From Corbicula japonica (lineage: Eukaryota; Mollusca; Bivalvia; Venerida; Cyrenidae): a stretch of 64,000 nucleotides of DNA. The translations under genes were made by a program, and so were the position numbers. A model generated the notes under the pieces. That model saw only the letters and a list, made by a program, of their open reading frames with translations. It made no database searches and was not told the origin of the DNA. The stretch spans positions 112,682 to 176,681 of the forward strand of contig JAZAYU010000702.1 in assembly GCA_038501625.1 (NCBI GenBank). Reading direction: 5' to 3'. Below are positions 49,653 through 61,605 of this stretch, in pieces. Numbering within the stretch: position 1 is the first letter of the stretch; every line of letters starts with the position of its first letter.

Positions 49653-49925
49653 TCAATACTTTATAAGCAATTCATTGTTAAAGCCACTGGGGGTTACTAC
49701 ACGAAAGTTGCAAAAATCGATAGACTTATACTGAGTAAATTCACCACGATGAATCCGGCATTTTTTCATGCGGCTTCGCACGGAATTTAACAGCCGACGA
49801 AATTTCAATTGTGGAATTATGTTCAATTCGTGAACCAGAAAACCGGGTACATCAACTTGCTTGACCATTTTCACGTGTTCTGTCATGTTTAGAAAGACGT
49901 CTAGGTGGCCGGTGTAGTCCGACAT
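49653..49925 (-). CDS. Possible small protein or exon, function unknown
   Basis: A 90-codon frame starting ATG at 49925 with gcaa before it (a fair Kozak context) and ending TAA at 49653. The protein is basic in the middle (LKFRRLLNSVRSRMKKCR, residues ~42-60) and has no signal peptide, membrane span or repeat. Its base composition is more GC-rich and CpG-containing than the surrounding AT-rich DNA, the main reason to list it. No poly(A) signal was seen close behind. I do not recognise the family. It could be an isolated exon or chance. Confidence 0.3.
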   Translation of the reverse strand: MSDYTGHLDVFLNMTEHVKMVKQVDVPGFLVHELNIIPQLKFRRLLNSVRSRMKKCRIHRGEFTQYKSIDFCNFRVVTPSGFNNELLIKY

Positions 49926-51465
49926 TTGCCACGACGGTCAAATTCACGAAAACTTTCCTTGTTGACCATGAGAAATAAATTAATTTGAAAAACAATGCAG
50001 ATGTGGTTTTCTCAAATAAGATTAGGTGTTGATTGCATTGGATGGTTGCTTTTATACACTTTATAAACTGGATGATTTGATTCATTAATACACAATTGAA
50101 ATTGTTCGAATCATCACTAAACTGTTTTGTCATACCTTAAGGTCAATGAGTGAGACAATGTGATACTCTAATTAATAAAAACTTAAGTTTGAGCGTAATT
50201 CTGGAAATGGCTTGGTATCAAATTTTGATTACCAACTGTTACTAGCATCACAGTGCATGCTCATAATTGCAAAAACCAGACACTGGTGAATGTTGAGTAA
50301 TTTCATTGATTTCACACCTCTACCTTGATACGACAAATTTTGCAACTTTTGACTGTTGACCCCTATCGTACTCATGACATTTTTCGCTTATTTACCAACC
50401 AATTTTAATTTCATTTTTGTCTTAAACTCCGCAAACAATTAATCTTGATATGCATGTAATAATTTATACCAGTTATTTGCTATATTATAAAATTCACGCA
50501 AAAGAACACTTGTGTGCAGAACTTTTTTTGTTGGGTATGTGTATGTCAAGTACATGTATAATCAAATGCACTATAATTGACAAGGTGTCTGTTTTGTTTT
50601 GTTTTATTTTTGGAAATTTTGTTAAATATGCATGGTGTCACTAAATTTGCTTAGCATAAAAAAGTTGTGTTTTAAAAAATCAAAAAAATCAAAGCTTTCA
50701 TAATCATTTAAATTGTTGAAACAAAAATGTAGATTGCTGTGAAGAGGAAGAAAAACCATGAAAAAATCTTGCCATGTCAGTGGGTTTTTTGGCCTCTTAA
50801 AATACATGTGAAAATCTGAAAATACCAGTACGAAGGCTTGGCGCAAAACTGGTCCAAGTCAATTTTTTTTCACAAAATCATGTTTTTACATAATCTTACA
50901 GTAATCAATAAGGTACACATTCTGTACAAATATAATGACTACATCTTTACTATTTATGAAACTGTTGCTAAGAAACAAACAAGTCCATCTCAAAGCAACA
51001 ATTTGCATTGGGGCAATAGAAGTCCAACTCAAGTTGGACTTCTTTTGCACTGAAATTATTAATTAATCTTCACTCAATTATCTCAGATGGACTTATTTAG
51101 CATCAAGTTTATTGAAAATGTATAATAATAAGAAGAAAGAGTACTACAAGTGAAAATACCTGGGAGAAATTTGGCCAACCAAAAGGAGGGAGCTTGGGGC
51201 AAGAATAAGTACTTCTCCAAAACAATAAAGCAAGCAAGTCTTATGAAAAAGGGTTGTAATTTTTTGTTTGGATAATAAGTGCCATGAATAAAACACCTAA
51301 AGATTACATAGACAAAAGAAATACAGAGTGTTGGAATGAAGGGGAATGAAGGGGGCACCAACATACAATGAGACTATATTGCTAGTCAAGTTTATGCTAC
51401 AAAAAAAGCCAAGTAAAAGCAATGCAGCTATGCCAGTCAATTGTCTGTTAATACCACACCTGTAT

Positions 51466-52355
51466 TTACCAAAAATACCGGCAAAATAATTGAAAATACT
51501 GAACAACTGTATATCTGAGAAATCGTAATATTAAATAATGTTATTGTATAATCATAATAATAAGTAAATTACTCAGAAATTTTAATTTATTTGAATATTA
51601 GCGTATCGCAGGCCCACAAGGAAATTCACAAGATAATGAGTTTAAAAAATGATGAAACAGCCAAAAATTGAGCAAAAACTCAAAACCTTAAAATTAAAAG
51701 AATAAATGAAGTTAAATTCATTTTAAAGATCATTCTTTATCATTCTAACTGAAAAACCTAATTACAAGTGAAAATGTTTGCTAATCAGCCTGTGCCATTG
51801 ACACTTAGCAAGCAAGGACACACACACATTGTGATTTAGACTTTTGCAAAAAGTTTCACGAAGATGTGCATTTTGATGGGTGTTTCCAGAGGTTCACTTT
51901 AGAAGGTTGTTTACCAAAAATACCGGCAAAATAATTGAAAATACTGAACAACTGTATATCTGAGAAATCGTAATATTAAATAATGTTATTGTATAATCAT
52001 AATAATAAGTAAATTACTCAGATATTTTAATTTATTTGAATATTAGCTGATCGCAGGCCCACAAGGAAATTCACAAGATAATGAGTTTAAAAAATGATGA
52101 AACAGCCAAAAATTGAGCAAAAACTCCAAACCTTAAAATTAAAAGAATAAATGAAGTTAAATTCATTTTAAAGATCATTCTTTATCATTGTAACTGAAAA
52201 CCCTAATTACAAGTGAAAGTGTTTGCTAATCAGCCTGTGCCATTGACACTTAGCAAGCAAGGACACACACACATTGTGATTTAGACTTTTGCAAAAAGTT
52301 TCACGAAGATGTGCATTTTGATGGGTGTGTCCAGAGGTTCACTTTAGAAGGTTGT
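51466..52355 (+). repeat. 445-bp tandem duplication
   Basis: 51466-51910 and 51911-52355 match at an offset of 445 bp with only a few differences (gcgtatcgc against gctgatcgc; aactcaaaacc against aactccaaacc). Both copies open with ttaccaaaaataccggcaaa and close with cactttagaaggttgttt. No coding content. Confidence 0.95.
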
Positions 52356-54790
52356 TTGACACCCGCCCTGCTTTTGGGGAATGATTAAATTAACATGGGG
52401 AATTTGGTAAGAAAGTTTAAAATTATCATGTACATTTAACTACCCTGAGACTGCCACAGACAAACCCTGTTTCTGGAAATATGGCATCCAACCATGACAA
52501 AGGGGCTAGAGGAAACATTGGCAACAGCAAAGTGTCTGAATACAATACCGGCAGATGAAAAAGGAAATAATGACAGCCACTGAACACGACAAATATGAAA
52601 TTATTGCAGGCTTGGTTTGATTCATGGTCAGTAATGGACATGCATATTACTGGTCATGCAGTGTAGCCCATGGTTAAGCCCTACTCAATATTTACACCAG
52701 TAACAGTACAATGTTGATCCACCCATACAAAATTCTAATTGGGCATTAGTTGCATCAGTTCTTTCCTTTCTCTGTTCCTAGAAAGGGTTTTCAAATATGG
52801 GACGCCTTGGAATCAGTTATTGGTTGTATTTTCAATGTTTATTGATTGTTTCCTAAAATTTATGTCAAGTCACCACATGATCAAATTAGAACAGGAGATA
52901 ATTATTAAAGTTGATATTTCATAAAACATTTTAAAAGAAAACTTGCTCCAGATATGTTTTATGTTTTTCTTCCAAAAGAAGGTACCTGTAAAAAAACAAA
53001 AGATTCAGGAAACCTGGTAATTTCCTGTTCTCTTAACCTTAAATTGTATGAAATTTCATTTTTATCATGAATGATACGGTATAAGTGGTAATTTCTGCAG
53101 TGACTTTTTTCTGCAGTTGAATAAATGACAGCAAATTTAAAATCCACAGAATATTTATCCTTAAGTGAACTTTATATCCGTCACAGTGTGCGTTCTACAT
53201 TTTGTACGTGCTTTATTACACGGTATTTGAATATATTATTGATTTAACTAAGCTTGGATAAAATTTTACACCGTGTTTGCTATGATGGTTTGTTTTGTTT
53301 TGTTGTCAAGTACGATTACGGAAAGAATTTCTATTTACAGGTGATTGGTAACTCAAACATGATACATGTATTAGATTTTACTTTATTTTAATAAGTTTGT
53401 ATGGCAATGACAATGATATATTTTCACTGTCTTGCGAGACCGCAGAATTTTAGTCCGATTATTAAAGAACTTGATGCCGCAGAAATAATGTATGCATGAA
53501 TTTTAACAAAACCGTGGAATTTGGAATCCGCACAAATAACCACTTACACAGTAACTCAAACTTTTCCCAAGTCTATGATATAAAGTTTTTATAATTTTAA
53601 TAAAATACTTTTATTGACAGTTAATGACAGTTAAAGATTTGAATAAATGTCTATGTAATTCAAATTTCTGGAAAATTGTGACTAATTAGAACTTTAGGTG
53701 AATGTATAATAAACATGTACTATATACACATCTGGCCGAGTGTCATGTAAAATTGAATCATTTGTGTACCGATTTCTAAAATAGCAATCCTGCCAATAGG
53801 GAAGCCATTTTGTATTCTGATTATTGTGGGGTCGGGGACAAAATAGAAACAAAAACTTTGTTGCATTATTCACAAATATTCTAAATCAAAATTGCACTTA
53901 ATAATAAAAATACAGGAAAGAATTCTGGAAAAACTCAATTCATGCTGCTGTTGAACAAATAATTGGCTGAAACTATACCAAATTATGTTTATGATATCAA
54001 GGGACAAAAGATAAAGGGCTTGAAAACCAAAAATAATAAAAAATCTGCTGAAGATAACAAGAATATTGTTAAAAAAATTATATAGCAACTCGACATTCTT
54101 CACATTAAACCTTGGTGTCAGACATAGAGGCTAATTGTACAAGGGTGGAGCAAATCACAGTTTCTGTAATGCAAACTGTTCATTTAAGACCCTCCCAAAC
54201 AGAACAGCTTTATGTAAGAGCAATATTCTACAAAGAATAGATCATGATTTCTACTGATCACCAACACAAAGTTCTGATAATGAGTCAAACTGGATACTTA
54301 GTGTTTTGTCTAGATTTAAGGAAAAATGTTTGATAAATGAACTACTTTAATTAAGGCAATTCACATGTGACAAAGAGCTAACAGGCTAAAGCAAGAAAAG
54401 TGCATCACACTTTTTATAAGTGCACCTGTTTACGTGTTTTTCATTTGCAGAGTTTGATGATATAATAATACATGTAATGCTATTGTTCACTATAAAGTGT
54501 TATTATTTATTATTAGATTTGGATTAAGTATAAACAGATAACTTTGAAACTTTTGGATATTTTCATTATAGCAGTTTTTTTGACTTGGATAAATATATAT
54601 TTGTCACAAACTCTTATCTTAGTTCCTGCAACAGATGCAGATGATTTTTAGTTGTCAGTAACAAAATACTATTTGGCCCATACATATACTTAACGCTTTA
54701 AACAACAAACCTATTATTTTGTGTTTTTTTATGTTTAATTTTTTCCAAAAAGGCTGTTTTCTGCAAGTTAGACCTAATTTCCTTTTAACT
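52356..54790. other. No gene seen
   Basis: AT-rich interior of the putative inverted-ended element. Frames are short and unconvincing, and no domain was recognised. Confidence 0.5.
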
Positions 54791-55508
54791 TTCAGTGCAC
54801 AAGAAGTCCATTTTAAGTTGGAACTTTTTCGCATTGAACTATTTGTTGCAAAATAAGTCTTACTTGAGATGGACTTGTTTTGCAATGAAAAGCTCAGTGC
54901 ATTAGAAGTCCAACTGTCTAAAAACATAATTCCACTAAATAAAATTACAAAATAAAATCACTGACAAGAGTCAGTCAGGATTCACACCTAAAGTGAAAAT
55001 TTTCATTCATGAAATTATAATTTTAAGAAAATAATTAAGTTTTTGTGTCTCCTAAAAAGTTTACAAAAACTGAGTTGGTCCAGTGTTGCGCCAAGCCCTC
55101 GAGTACTTGGATCTGCTTAAGCTGGACTTTTACAGAAAACTGGAAGTTCCACTAATAATACATACAATGATTTTTTTCTTTTGTATGTTTATGTTTTAGC
55201 AAATGTAACAGTAGAGAAGTTAACATTGTTTAATATAATGTACATTTTTAAGAGAAATTTACCTATTTTACAGTAGTTCTGCCTACATTTCTGCAATAAA
55301 AAATTAAAATCAAGAAAATACCACCTGGAATGAGCTTCAGAAGTTGAAATTCACATTTTCCAGAACATGTATATATATTAAATGTATAAAATATTTACCA
55401 GACAGAGATCCAAAAGTGGTTCCCAGGTTTACACATTATTTTTACCAAAATGTGAGTAAGAGAACAATGTTATTACACATTTAAGAAAAATGGACCAACA
55501 ACATTTGA

Positions 55509-56381
55509 ATGCATGATTTGATTGGCAACCGCAATGGAAAAGATGCAGCTAAATTGAGGTTCACGGCATCTGGGGAAAATGTTGCAAATATCGCTAAAAG
55601 TAAGCGACCTAAACAGACTAAAGCGAAAAGGAAGAAACAACATAAGACAGCCGACGACCAGAAAGAAACAGTAAGCTGTGTGCATTGTGGTAAGGACAAT
55701 CACAAATCAGAGAAGTGCAGATTGAAGAATGTGACATGCTATAAGTGTCAAGAAAAAGGACACATTTCTCGCATTTGCAAGAAATCGGTAAATGCACTGG
55801 ATGATGACGTAAGTTGGCTTAATTCAGTGAAAAGTAAACCAGCCAAAATAGTGATTTGTCCATTGATAAATGGCAAACCGGTGAAGATGGAATTGGATAC
55901 AGGTTCATCTGTCACGTTGATGAACTACAATGACTTTCTGTCAAGTTTTGGCAAGGTAAACTTGAAAACCTCAACAACAATTCTGAAAATGTATTCAGGT
56001 GAAGTCATTAAACAAGCTGGAGTTGCGAATGTTACCGTCAGCTATAATGGCCAGAAGAAGAACTTAAAGCTACACGTTGTGAAAGGAAACGGTGCAGCAT
56101 TGTTCGGGCGAGACTGGCTTCAGGAAATAAAGCTCGACTGGTCAAAACTCCTTAATGTGAATTCAGTGCGAAGTGGCAACAATCTGCAAGACATCCTGTC
56201 AAAACACTCTGACGTTTTCAAGGACGGTATAGGAAAGCTTAAGGGAATTAAGGCGTCACTTACATTGAAAGAAAGCGCAAAACCCAAATTCTTGAAAGCA
56301 AGACCAGTGCCGTATGCGCTCAGACCGAAGATAGAGGAAGAGCTGGATAACCTTACAGGCAGGGACTTATTTCCAAAGTGA
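55509..56381 (+). pseudogene. Ty3/gypsy gag C-terminus and protease
   Basis: Starts inside gag. Contains CVHCGKDNHKSEKC (residues ~57-70) and CYKCQEKGHISRIC (~77-90), two CCHC nucleic-acid-binding knuckles, then a retropepsin with MELDTGSSVTLM at about residue 127, retaining the DTG triad. The frame ends at 56381 with a frame change of 1 nt near 56360 just before RT. The first ATG at 55509 is not the original start; a different frame upstream (ATAMEKDAAKLR) is more like gag, so a small frameshift or stop lies near 55520-55535. Confidence 0.9.
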
Positions 56382-57553
56382 ACACCAGTGAATGGACTAC
56401 GCCAATTGTTCCAGTGGTGAAAACAAACGGATGTGTCCGGATATGTGGTGATTTTAAGGTCACTGTCAATCAAGCTCTAGAGGTTGACAAATACCCGCTT
56501 CCGCGTGTTGAGGATATATTTGCTAATCTTTCGCCGGGACAAAAGTTCACAAAATTGGATTTACGGCAGGCGTATCTACATTTGGAAGTTGATGATGCAA
56601 GCAAGAAATTGCTTACAATTAACACACATAGAGGATTATACTCAATGTGCAGATTAGTATATGGTGTGTCAGCAGCTCCATCAATATGGCAGCGCACTAC
56701 TGAACAGGTGTTGCAAGGAATAAATGGAGTACAGTGCATTCTAGATGATATGGTCATTACCGGGGCAACTGATGAACAACATTTACAGACACTAGACATG
56801 GTTTTGTCAAGATTATCTGATTTTGGATTACGTGTAAATAAAGACAAATGTGTATTTTTCAAGGATCGAATTTCATACTGTGGTCATGAGAATGACAAAG
56901 AAGGATTTTGGAAAAGCAAAGAGAAAATTGATGCAGTGCTTAACAGTCCGAGACCTCACAATGTTACAACTTTGCGTTCTTATCTTGGCCTACTCAATTA
57001 TTACCACCGATTCTTGCCAAATCTTTCCACCGTAGTGAAGCCTCTAAACGAATTGTTAGAGAAAAATAGGAAACTCGATTGGTCTGCTAAATGCGAAGCC
57101 GCGTTCGAAAAATCGAAGCGTCTTATTACATCAGAGCCGGTGCTGACACATTACAACCCTGATTTGCCCGTGTAATTAGCTACCGATGCTAGTCCGTACG
57201 GCGTTTCTGGAATTTTGTCACATGTATTTCCAGATGGAACGGAAAAACCAATTGCGTACGCGTCGAAGTCGTTGACCAAGACAGAGCAAAGATATGCGCA
57301 AATTGATAGAGAATCATTAGCAATATACTGGGCAGTTAGGAAATTTTATCCTTATCTGTACGGTAGGAAATTTACGCTGATAACAGACTGCCAGCCGTTG
57401 TTATCTATCTTTAGTCCCAGTAAAAGCATACCAGCGACTACAGCAGCGCGCGTACAGAGATATGCGTTATTTCTCTCAGATTTTCAGTATGACATACTGT
57501 ACAATTGTACAAAGAAGCATACTTATGTTGATGCGTTGTCGAGATTACCGTGA
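56378..57553 (+). pseudogene. Ty3/gypsy RT and RNase H
   Basis: RT motifs in order: SEWTTPIVPVVK, RICGDFKVTVNQ (~residue 30), FTKLDLRQAYLHLEV (~58), and CILDDMVITG (~115) with both catalytic aspartates. RNase H: LATDASPYGVSGILSH (57176 on), ESLAIYWAVRKF, LITDCQPLLSIF and HTYVDALSRLP. A TAA at 57173-57175 divides RT from RNase H in the same frame, and a TGA at 57551-57553 divides RNase H from integrase, again without a frame change. Apart from these stops the catalytic residues look complete, so decay is mild. Confidence 0.93.
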
Positions 57554-57589
57554 CAGCCACAACAGCCTGATGTTGTTGATGAAGATGAT

Positions 57590-58645
57590 GTGTTCTATAC
57601 GTCACAGTTAGAACAACTTCCGGTATCTAGCGCACAAATCAAACGTGAAACACAGCGCGGAAGTACACTTTCTCGTGTGTTAGAAAATGTACAAAACGGA
57701 TGGACTTGCGATTCGCAGGACACGTTGTTAAAAGCCTACTATAGCCGTATAGGTGAATTGTCAATTCACAGAGGATGCTTAATGTGGGGAATACGTGTCG
57801 TTATACCTATAAAGTTGCGAAAACAGGTCTTAGATTTGTTACATGCTAGTCATCCTGGTGTTGTTAAAATGAAAGCTTTAGCCAGAAGTTATGTCTCGTG
57901 GCCAGGAATCGACAATGACATAGAAATTTTGGTTAAGCAATGCCATGGTTGTCAAATGCAGCAAAACGCACCGCAAAAGAGTAATCTACATCCTTGGAAA
58001 TGGCCTAGTTCTCCGTGGGAAAGAGTTCATGTAGATTTTGCGGGACCTTTTCTGAATAGGATGTTCTTAATAGTTGTCGATGCACATTCAAAATGGCCAG
58101 AATGTATCTTAATGAAATCTACAACTGCAGAAAAGACAGTTGAAGAATTAAGAACAATATTCGCAAGAAATGGATTGCCTAAACAGTTAGTTTCTGACAA
58201 TTGTAGTCAATTTGTAAGCGAAGTTTTTCAGAAATTCATGCGTGAAAATGGCATACTTCATATTAGATCTTCTCCGTACAAGCCTAGTACAAATGGTCAG
58301 GCAGAACGATTTGTCGCGACGTTTAAGAGTAGCATGCGTGCAATGTTAAATGAAACTGATGATATCAATTTAAAGTTAACTTGTTTTCTTTTGAGATATC
58401 GCAACACACCGCATACTACGACAGGTGAAACTCCGGCAAAATTATTCTTGGGCCGTACACTCAGAACAAAGTTAGATTTATTGAAACCTGATACGCAAAA
58501 ACAAGTTTCAGATTCGCAAATGAAGTCAACGTTTTCCAATGACAGAAAACTGCGCGAGTTTGAAATAGGTGAAAATGTTTTAGGGATTATAGATCTAAGG
58601 ATAAATGGATCAGGGGTACGATTGCTTCGCGTGAAGGGCCTTTAA
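57590..58645 (+). pseudogene. Ty3/gypsy integrase
   Basis: H2C2 zinc-binding segment (LLHASHPGVVKMKALARSY ... CHGC, residues ~78-127), then the catalytic core: HVDFAGPF (first D), LVSDNCSQF (second D; usual families have SDNGPQF) and NGQAERFVATFKSS (E). It ends out of frame at 58645: the chromo-like C-terminal barrel (KDKWIRGTIASREG) is in another frame, so a small indel lies near 58575. The C-terminal tail continues at 58645-58980 and shows another frame change before a PDRFTL-type end. Confidence 0.92.
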
Positions 58646-58980
58646 TGTACAAAATTGATGTAGGGTATGGAATATTGTGGAGGAGACATGCGGATCAGTT
58701 GAGAAATTCTGAAATTACGCAAAGTCCGCAAGAAATCGTACGTTCTCCGGAATTTCATGATAACAATGCTCCCTCATCATTTTCACATGATATGATTCAG
58801 CCGAAAAATGACCCGAAGGTCATAAACAAACAGATTCCGTTGGAAATTTCTGAGAGCAAGGTAAACCGCAAAGCACACCCATTGTTGAAGATGATAAACA
58901 GACAGAAATGTCGAGTTCTAATGAAAGGAGATATCCACAGAGGGCGAGGAAACCTCCAGATCGTTTTACATTGTAGATAA
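58645..58980 (+). pseudogene. Ty3/gypsy pol C-terminal tail
   Basis: Begins MYKIDVGYGILWRRHADQLR, the usual end of the gypsy integrase C-terminal domain, followed by a polar, low-conservation tail. Near 58925 the better continuation is in another frame (RARKPPDRFTL followed by TAG), typical of the end of these polyproteins, so one more indel is present. Not a separate gene. Confidence 0.8.
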
Positions 58981-59265
58981 ATGTCTTATCTGAGACAGTT
59001 CTCACGTGCATTAATGAGAATCTTTATCTCTCAAGTGAAACTCCTCTTAACATGTAATTACCTTGGAATTACTATGTAATGGTTTTATTTGTTTTTAATT
59101 GGTGGGATGTTTTCCAGGACCGTTAGTAATTTTACTTGACTTATCTGCTATTATTACTAGAGACAGAACGTTGATCTTTGGTTTATTTTAAAGCAGCACA
59201 TTCATGTTTTGCCGATAATGAACATTGATTTTTAAACATACGAGTTTAAATATAAAAGGGGAGAG
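58981..59265 (+). other. 3' untranslated region of the gypsy element
   Basis: Non-coding sequence between the pol end and the LTR, finishing in the polypurine tract aaaaggggagag at about 59254-59265. Confidence 0.7.
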
Positions 59266-59458
59266 TGTTATGTTTATGATAACATACAGAGTATATAGCA
59301 CGTGAATGTAATATATTCTACTTATAAGCCACGCCTTTGTACCTGTCTATCTACATTGTATCTTCTGTTATAGCCGCCTTGTTTTTGTTATTCTATGCAG
59401 TATTAAATAGTCTCTAAACCAGTCAAGGTGTTGATCATTTCTAAGTAAATACATAACA
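59266..59458 (+). repeat. 3' LTR of the gypsy element, 193 bp
   Basis: Starts tgttatgtttatgataacat directly after the purine tract and ends aagtaaatacataaca, giving TG...CA termini. The first 19 bases are themselves palindromic (tgttat / ataaca). No partner LTR was found upstream of gag. Confidence 0.8.
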
Positions 59459-59635
59459 AATATTGCGTTAATTGGGGTAATGGAAAACATTTGGGTTGTA
59501 AAATTTAAGCAAGAAGCCTTTGTGTTTTACACATTAAAAAACCCAAATGTTTAGTAAAAGTCAGATTGCCAGTTATGCAGCTGAATTCAGAGAAAGTTGA
59601 TGCAGACTTAAATTCTTTCCAAAAATCCTATAAAT

Positions 59636-59715
59636 TAAATTATATCATGCATGAGTAGGCTAACAAATGTTAAAAACAAATTATGTTTTAATATTTTGTC
59701 CAAATACATGACATT
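59636..59715 (+). repeat. Dispersed repeat, partner of 48898-48976
   Basis: See 48898-48976; same order of shared blocks in the same direction. Confidence 0.75.
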
Positions 59716-59769
59716 ATAAATCATTATCCGACGTTATTAAAGCTAGAGCTCGATAAGAGGCAGTGCCTA

Positions 59770-60116
59770 AGTTCATATTAATATGTGTAAATACTGAATT
59801 GTGCTTAACCTGGGGCTTGCCGGCGTGGACAGTAATAATATGTGTAAATACTGAATTGTGCTTATAACCTGGGGCTAGGCGGCGATGACAGTAATACTAT
59901 GTGTAAATACTGAATTGTGCTTAACCTGGGGCTAGGCAGCGTGGACAGTAATATGTGTAAATACTGAGCTGCGCTTAACCTTGGGCTAGGCGGCGTGGAC
60001 AGTAATATGTGTAAATACTGAATTTTGCTTAATCTGGGGTTAGGCAGCGTGGACAGTAATATGTGTAAATGCTGAGCTGCGCTTAACCTGGTGCTAGGCG
60101 GCGTAAACAGTAAAAT
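59770..60116. repeat. 57-bp satellite, second locus, about 6 copies
   Basis: Units of 54-57 bp with tgtgtaaatactgaattgtg and taacctggggctaggc, the same family as 45549-46905 but more diverged. It is 12.9 kb away in the same orientation. A 126-codon minus-strand frame across it is a by-product of the repeat. Confidence 0.93.
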
Positions 60117-61084
60117 GCTTTGTTTCAGTATTGTACATGAACAGGACCAGGTGACTTTTGGTTCAGTAATGTATCTGTGACAGTGCATTATGTCATTCTG
60201 CAATGATTCTGCATCGATTTTCATCTGATTGAAAATAACCAATATTAAACTTTCAAATGTCTTAAAGAAAAGTAACTCACATTGACTTGATTAATTTGCA
60301 ATTTAAAGTTTTAACTTATAAGATAACAGGACGATATCTATTGCTATTTTTAAACTTCACAAAACAAGGACCGTACCAACTTTCCTTATATGGAAGTTTT
60401 GGGAATATTTCGTTGTTTACACAACGTCATAACTGATAATCTGGCTATATTAAGCGCTGTTATCTTGAAATGAAGCATGCGCAATGTGTCTTACTTTGAC
60501 AAAACTGAATCAATAGAGGTCTAGAAGTGGTGACAACGACTCCTGAATAAATGTAAAAGCAAATCGTGAAATTATAAACGTAAATAAAAAGGATATATAC
60601 TAACTCGTAGTTTGAAATACAAAACATGGTGAATTCGAACAGTTTTAATTAAAAAAAAACGGTCTTGAGTGAGGAAACAATTGATACAATGTCATTAGGT
60701 TATCGATAAAAAGATCGTCACGTGATTGATTTATTATACACTGGCAAATTACCTAGATAGCTTTATACTATGAATATTTCAAAAGTTTCAGGCTTGAAAT
60801 TGCTAATGGAAAATCATGAACGACAACCTATGTAAAGGTGTTTTTTTCTATAACACAAACTATATTGTGACTGTGAGATGGAAGTACATTGGTTATATGT
60901 ATCTTACATTTACAATCAGTCTGGATATTTTTAAACGGAAGTGTTTTGCAAATTGTTTATAGTCATTTCTGTTTAAATTGAAAGTGTTATAACTCGCGAG
61001 AAATTTTATAATAATGGTAAGTATTATTGTATTTGTTTAATCACTGTATCACTTATTACCTATTGTTGTTTGCTTTTTTGATGA
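60117..61084. other. No gene seen
   Basis: AT-rich sequence between the second 57-bp satellite locus and PLE copy 3. No transposon ends or coding frames were recognised. Confidence 0.5.
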
Positions 61085-61263
61085 AAAGGTGAAATATGCA
61101 TATCAGGAATCGCCACATTCAGAAAAAAACAGCCTCCCCACACAGTCAAGAAGAAGAGAGGGAGAGAGCATAGTTAATAAAATGATCAGTTTTAAATGAG
61201 ACATCACTAACAAAAAATCAGAATCCGAGGGGTTACCGCCTTGGAACGGTCTGTGGGTCTGTG

Positions 61264-61346
61264 GCAAATCAAATTGCAACTGGGGGTTTAAACCAGGTTC
61301 TAGGGTGCACCAACCTCACACTTGCCCCAACAGGTTCTCATATCAC
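61264..61346 (-). promoter_or_regulatory. SECIS-like hairpin in the tail of PLE copy 3
   Basis: On the minus strand: helix GTGA (61346-61343) with TTGC (61267-61264); quartet ATGAG (61341-61337) against TGAT (61271-61268); helix CTGTTGGGG with CCCCAGTTG, one mismatch; AA 13 nt after the quartet. The C to T change in helix I (GCGA in copy 2b) keeps pairing as U-G. Confidence 0.62.
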
Positions 61347-61605
61347 AAAACAAATACAAGTTGTCTTGGTGAAACAACTCCAACCCACTTATTGGCTCAA
61401 CAATGTTGCTTGCAAAAGCACACAATCATATAAAACATAAGAATCTAATAGCATTGCAATGCCAAAGGGCGGGTACTCAATGATCTTACCGAGACCAGAG
61501 CTCCTGGAGTAAAATCAGCAAGAACAGGATGACAGGAATGAAAGAAACAAATCGAGCTTCTAGGTTCTTTTAAGAAAAGACTTCCCCATAAACCTTCAGA
61601 AACTC

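Larger units (their letters stand above)
50831..55103. mobile_element. Possible 4.3-kb non-autonomous DNA transposon with inverted ends
   Basis: ggcttggcgcaaaactggtc at 50835-50854 is mirrored by gaccagtgttgcgccaagcc-type sequence at about 55078-55098, and similarity extends to ~40 bp per side with mismatches. Both ends also carry clustered inverted copies of an agtccaact / agttggact motif: 50981-50991, 51018-51043 (a 12-bp perfect palindrome) and about 51083-51091 on the left; about 54804, 54866 and 54904 on the right. Clustered subterminal motifs plus terminal inverted repeats suggest a DNA transposon. No transposase is present and no target duplication was found. Confidence 0.5.
55495..59458 (+). 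mobile_element. Ty3/gypsy LTR retrotransposon, 5'-truncated and decayed
   Basis: Plus-strand remnant: end of gag with zinc knuckles, protease, RT, RNase H, integrase and a 3' LTR (59266-59458) preceded by the purine tract aaaaggggagag. Domain order is gypsy-like, with integrase after RNase H. There is no 5' LTR and gag begins mid-domain near 55495. Two in-frame stops and at least two frameshifts make it inactive. Confidence 0.94.

Noticed and set aside
59862..60242. 126-codon minus-strand frame with the same repeat
   Set aside because: Same explanation; the non-repeat N-terminal part shows no recognisable domain.
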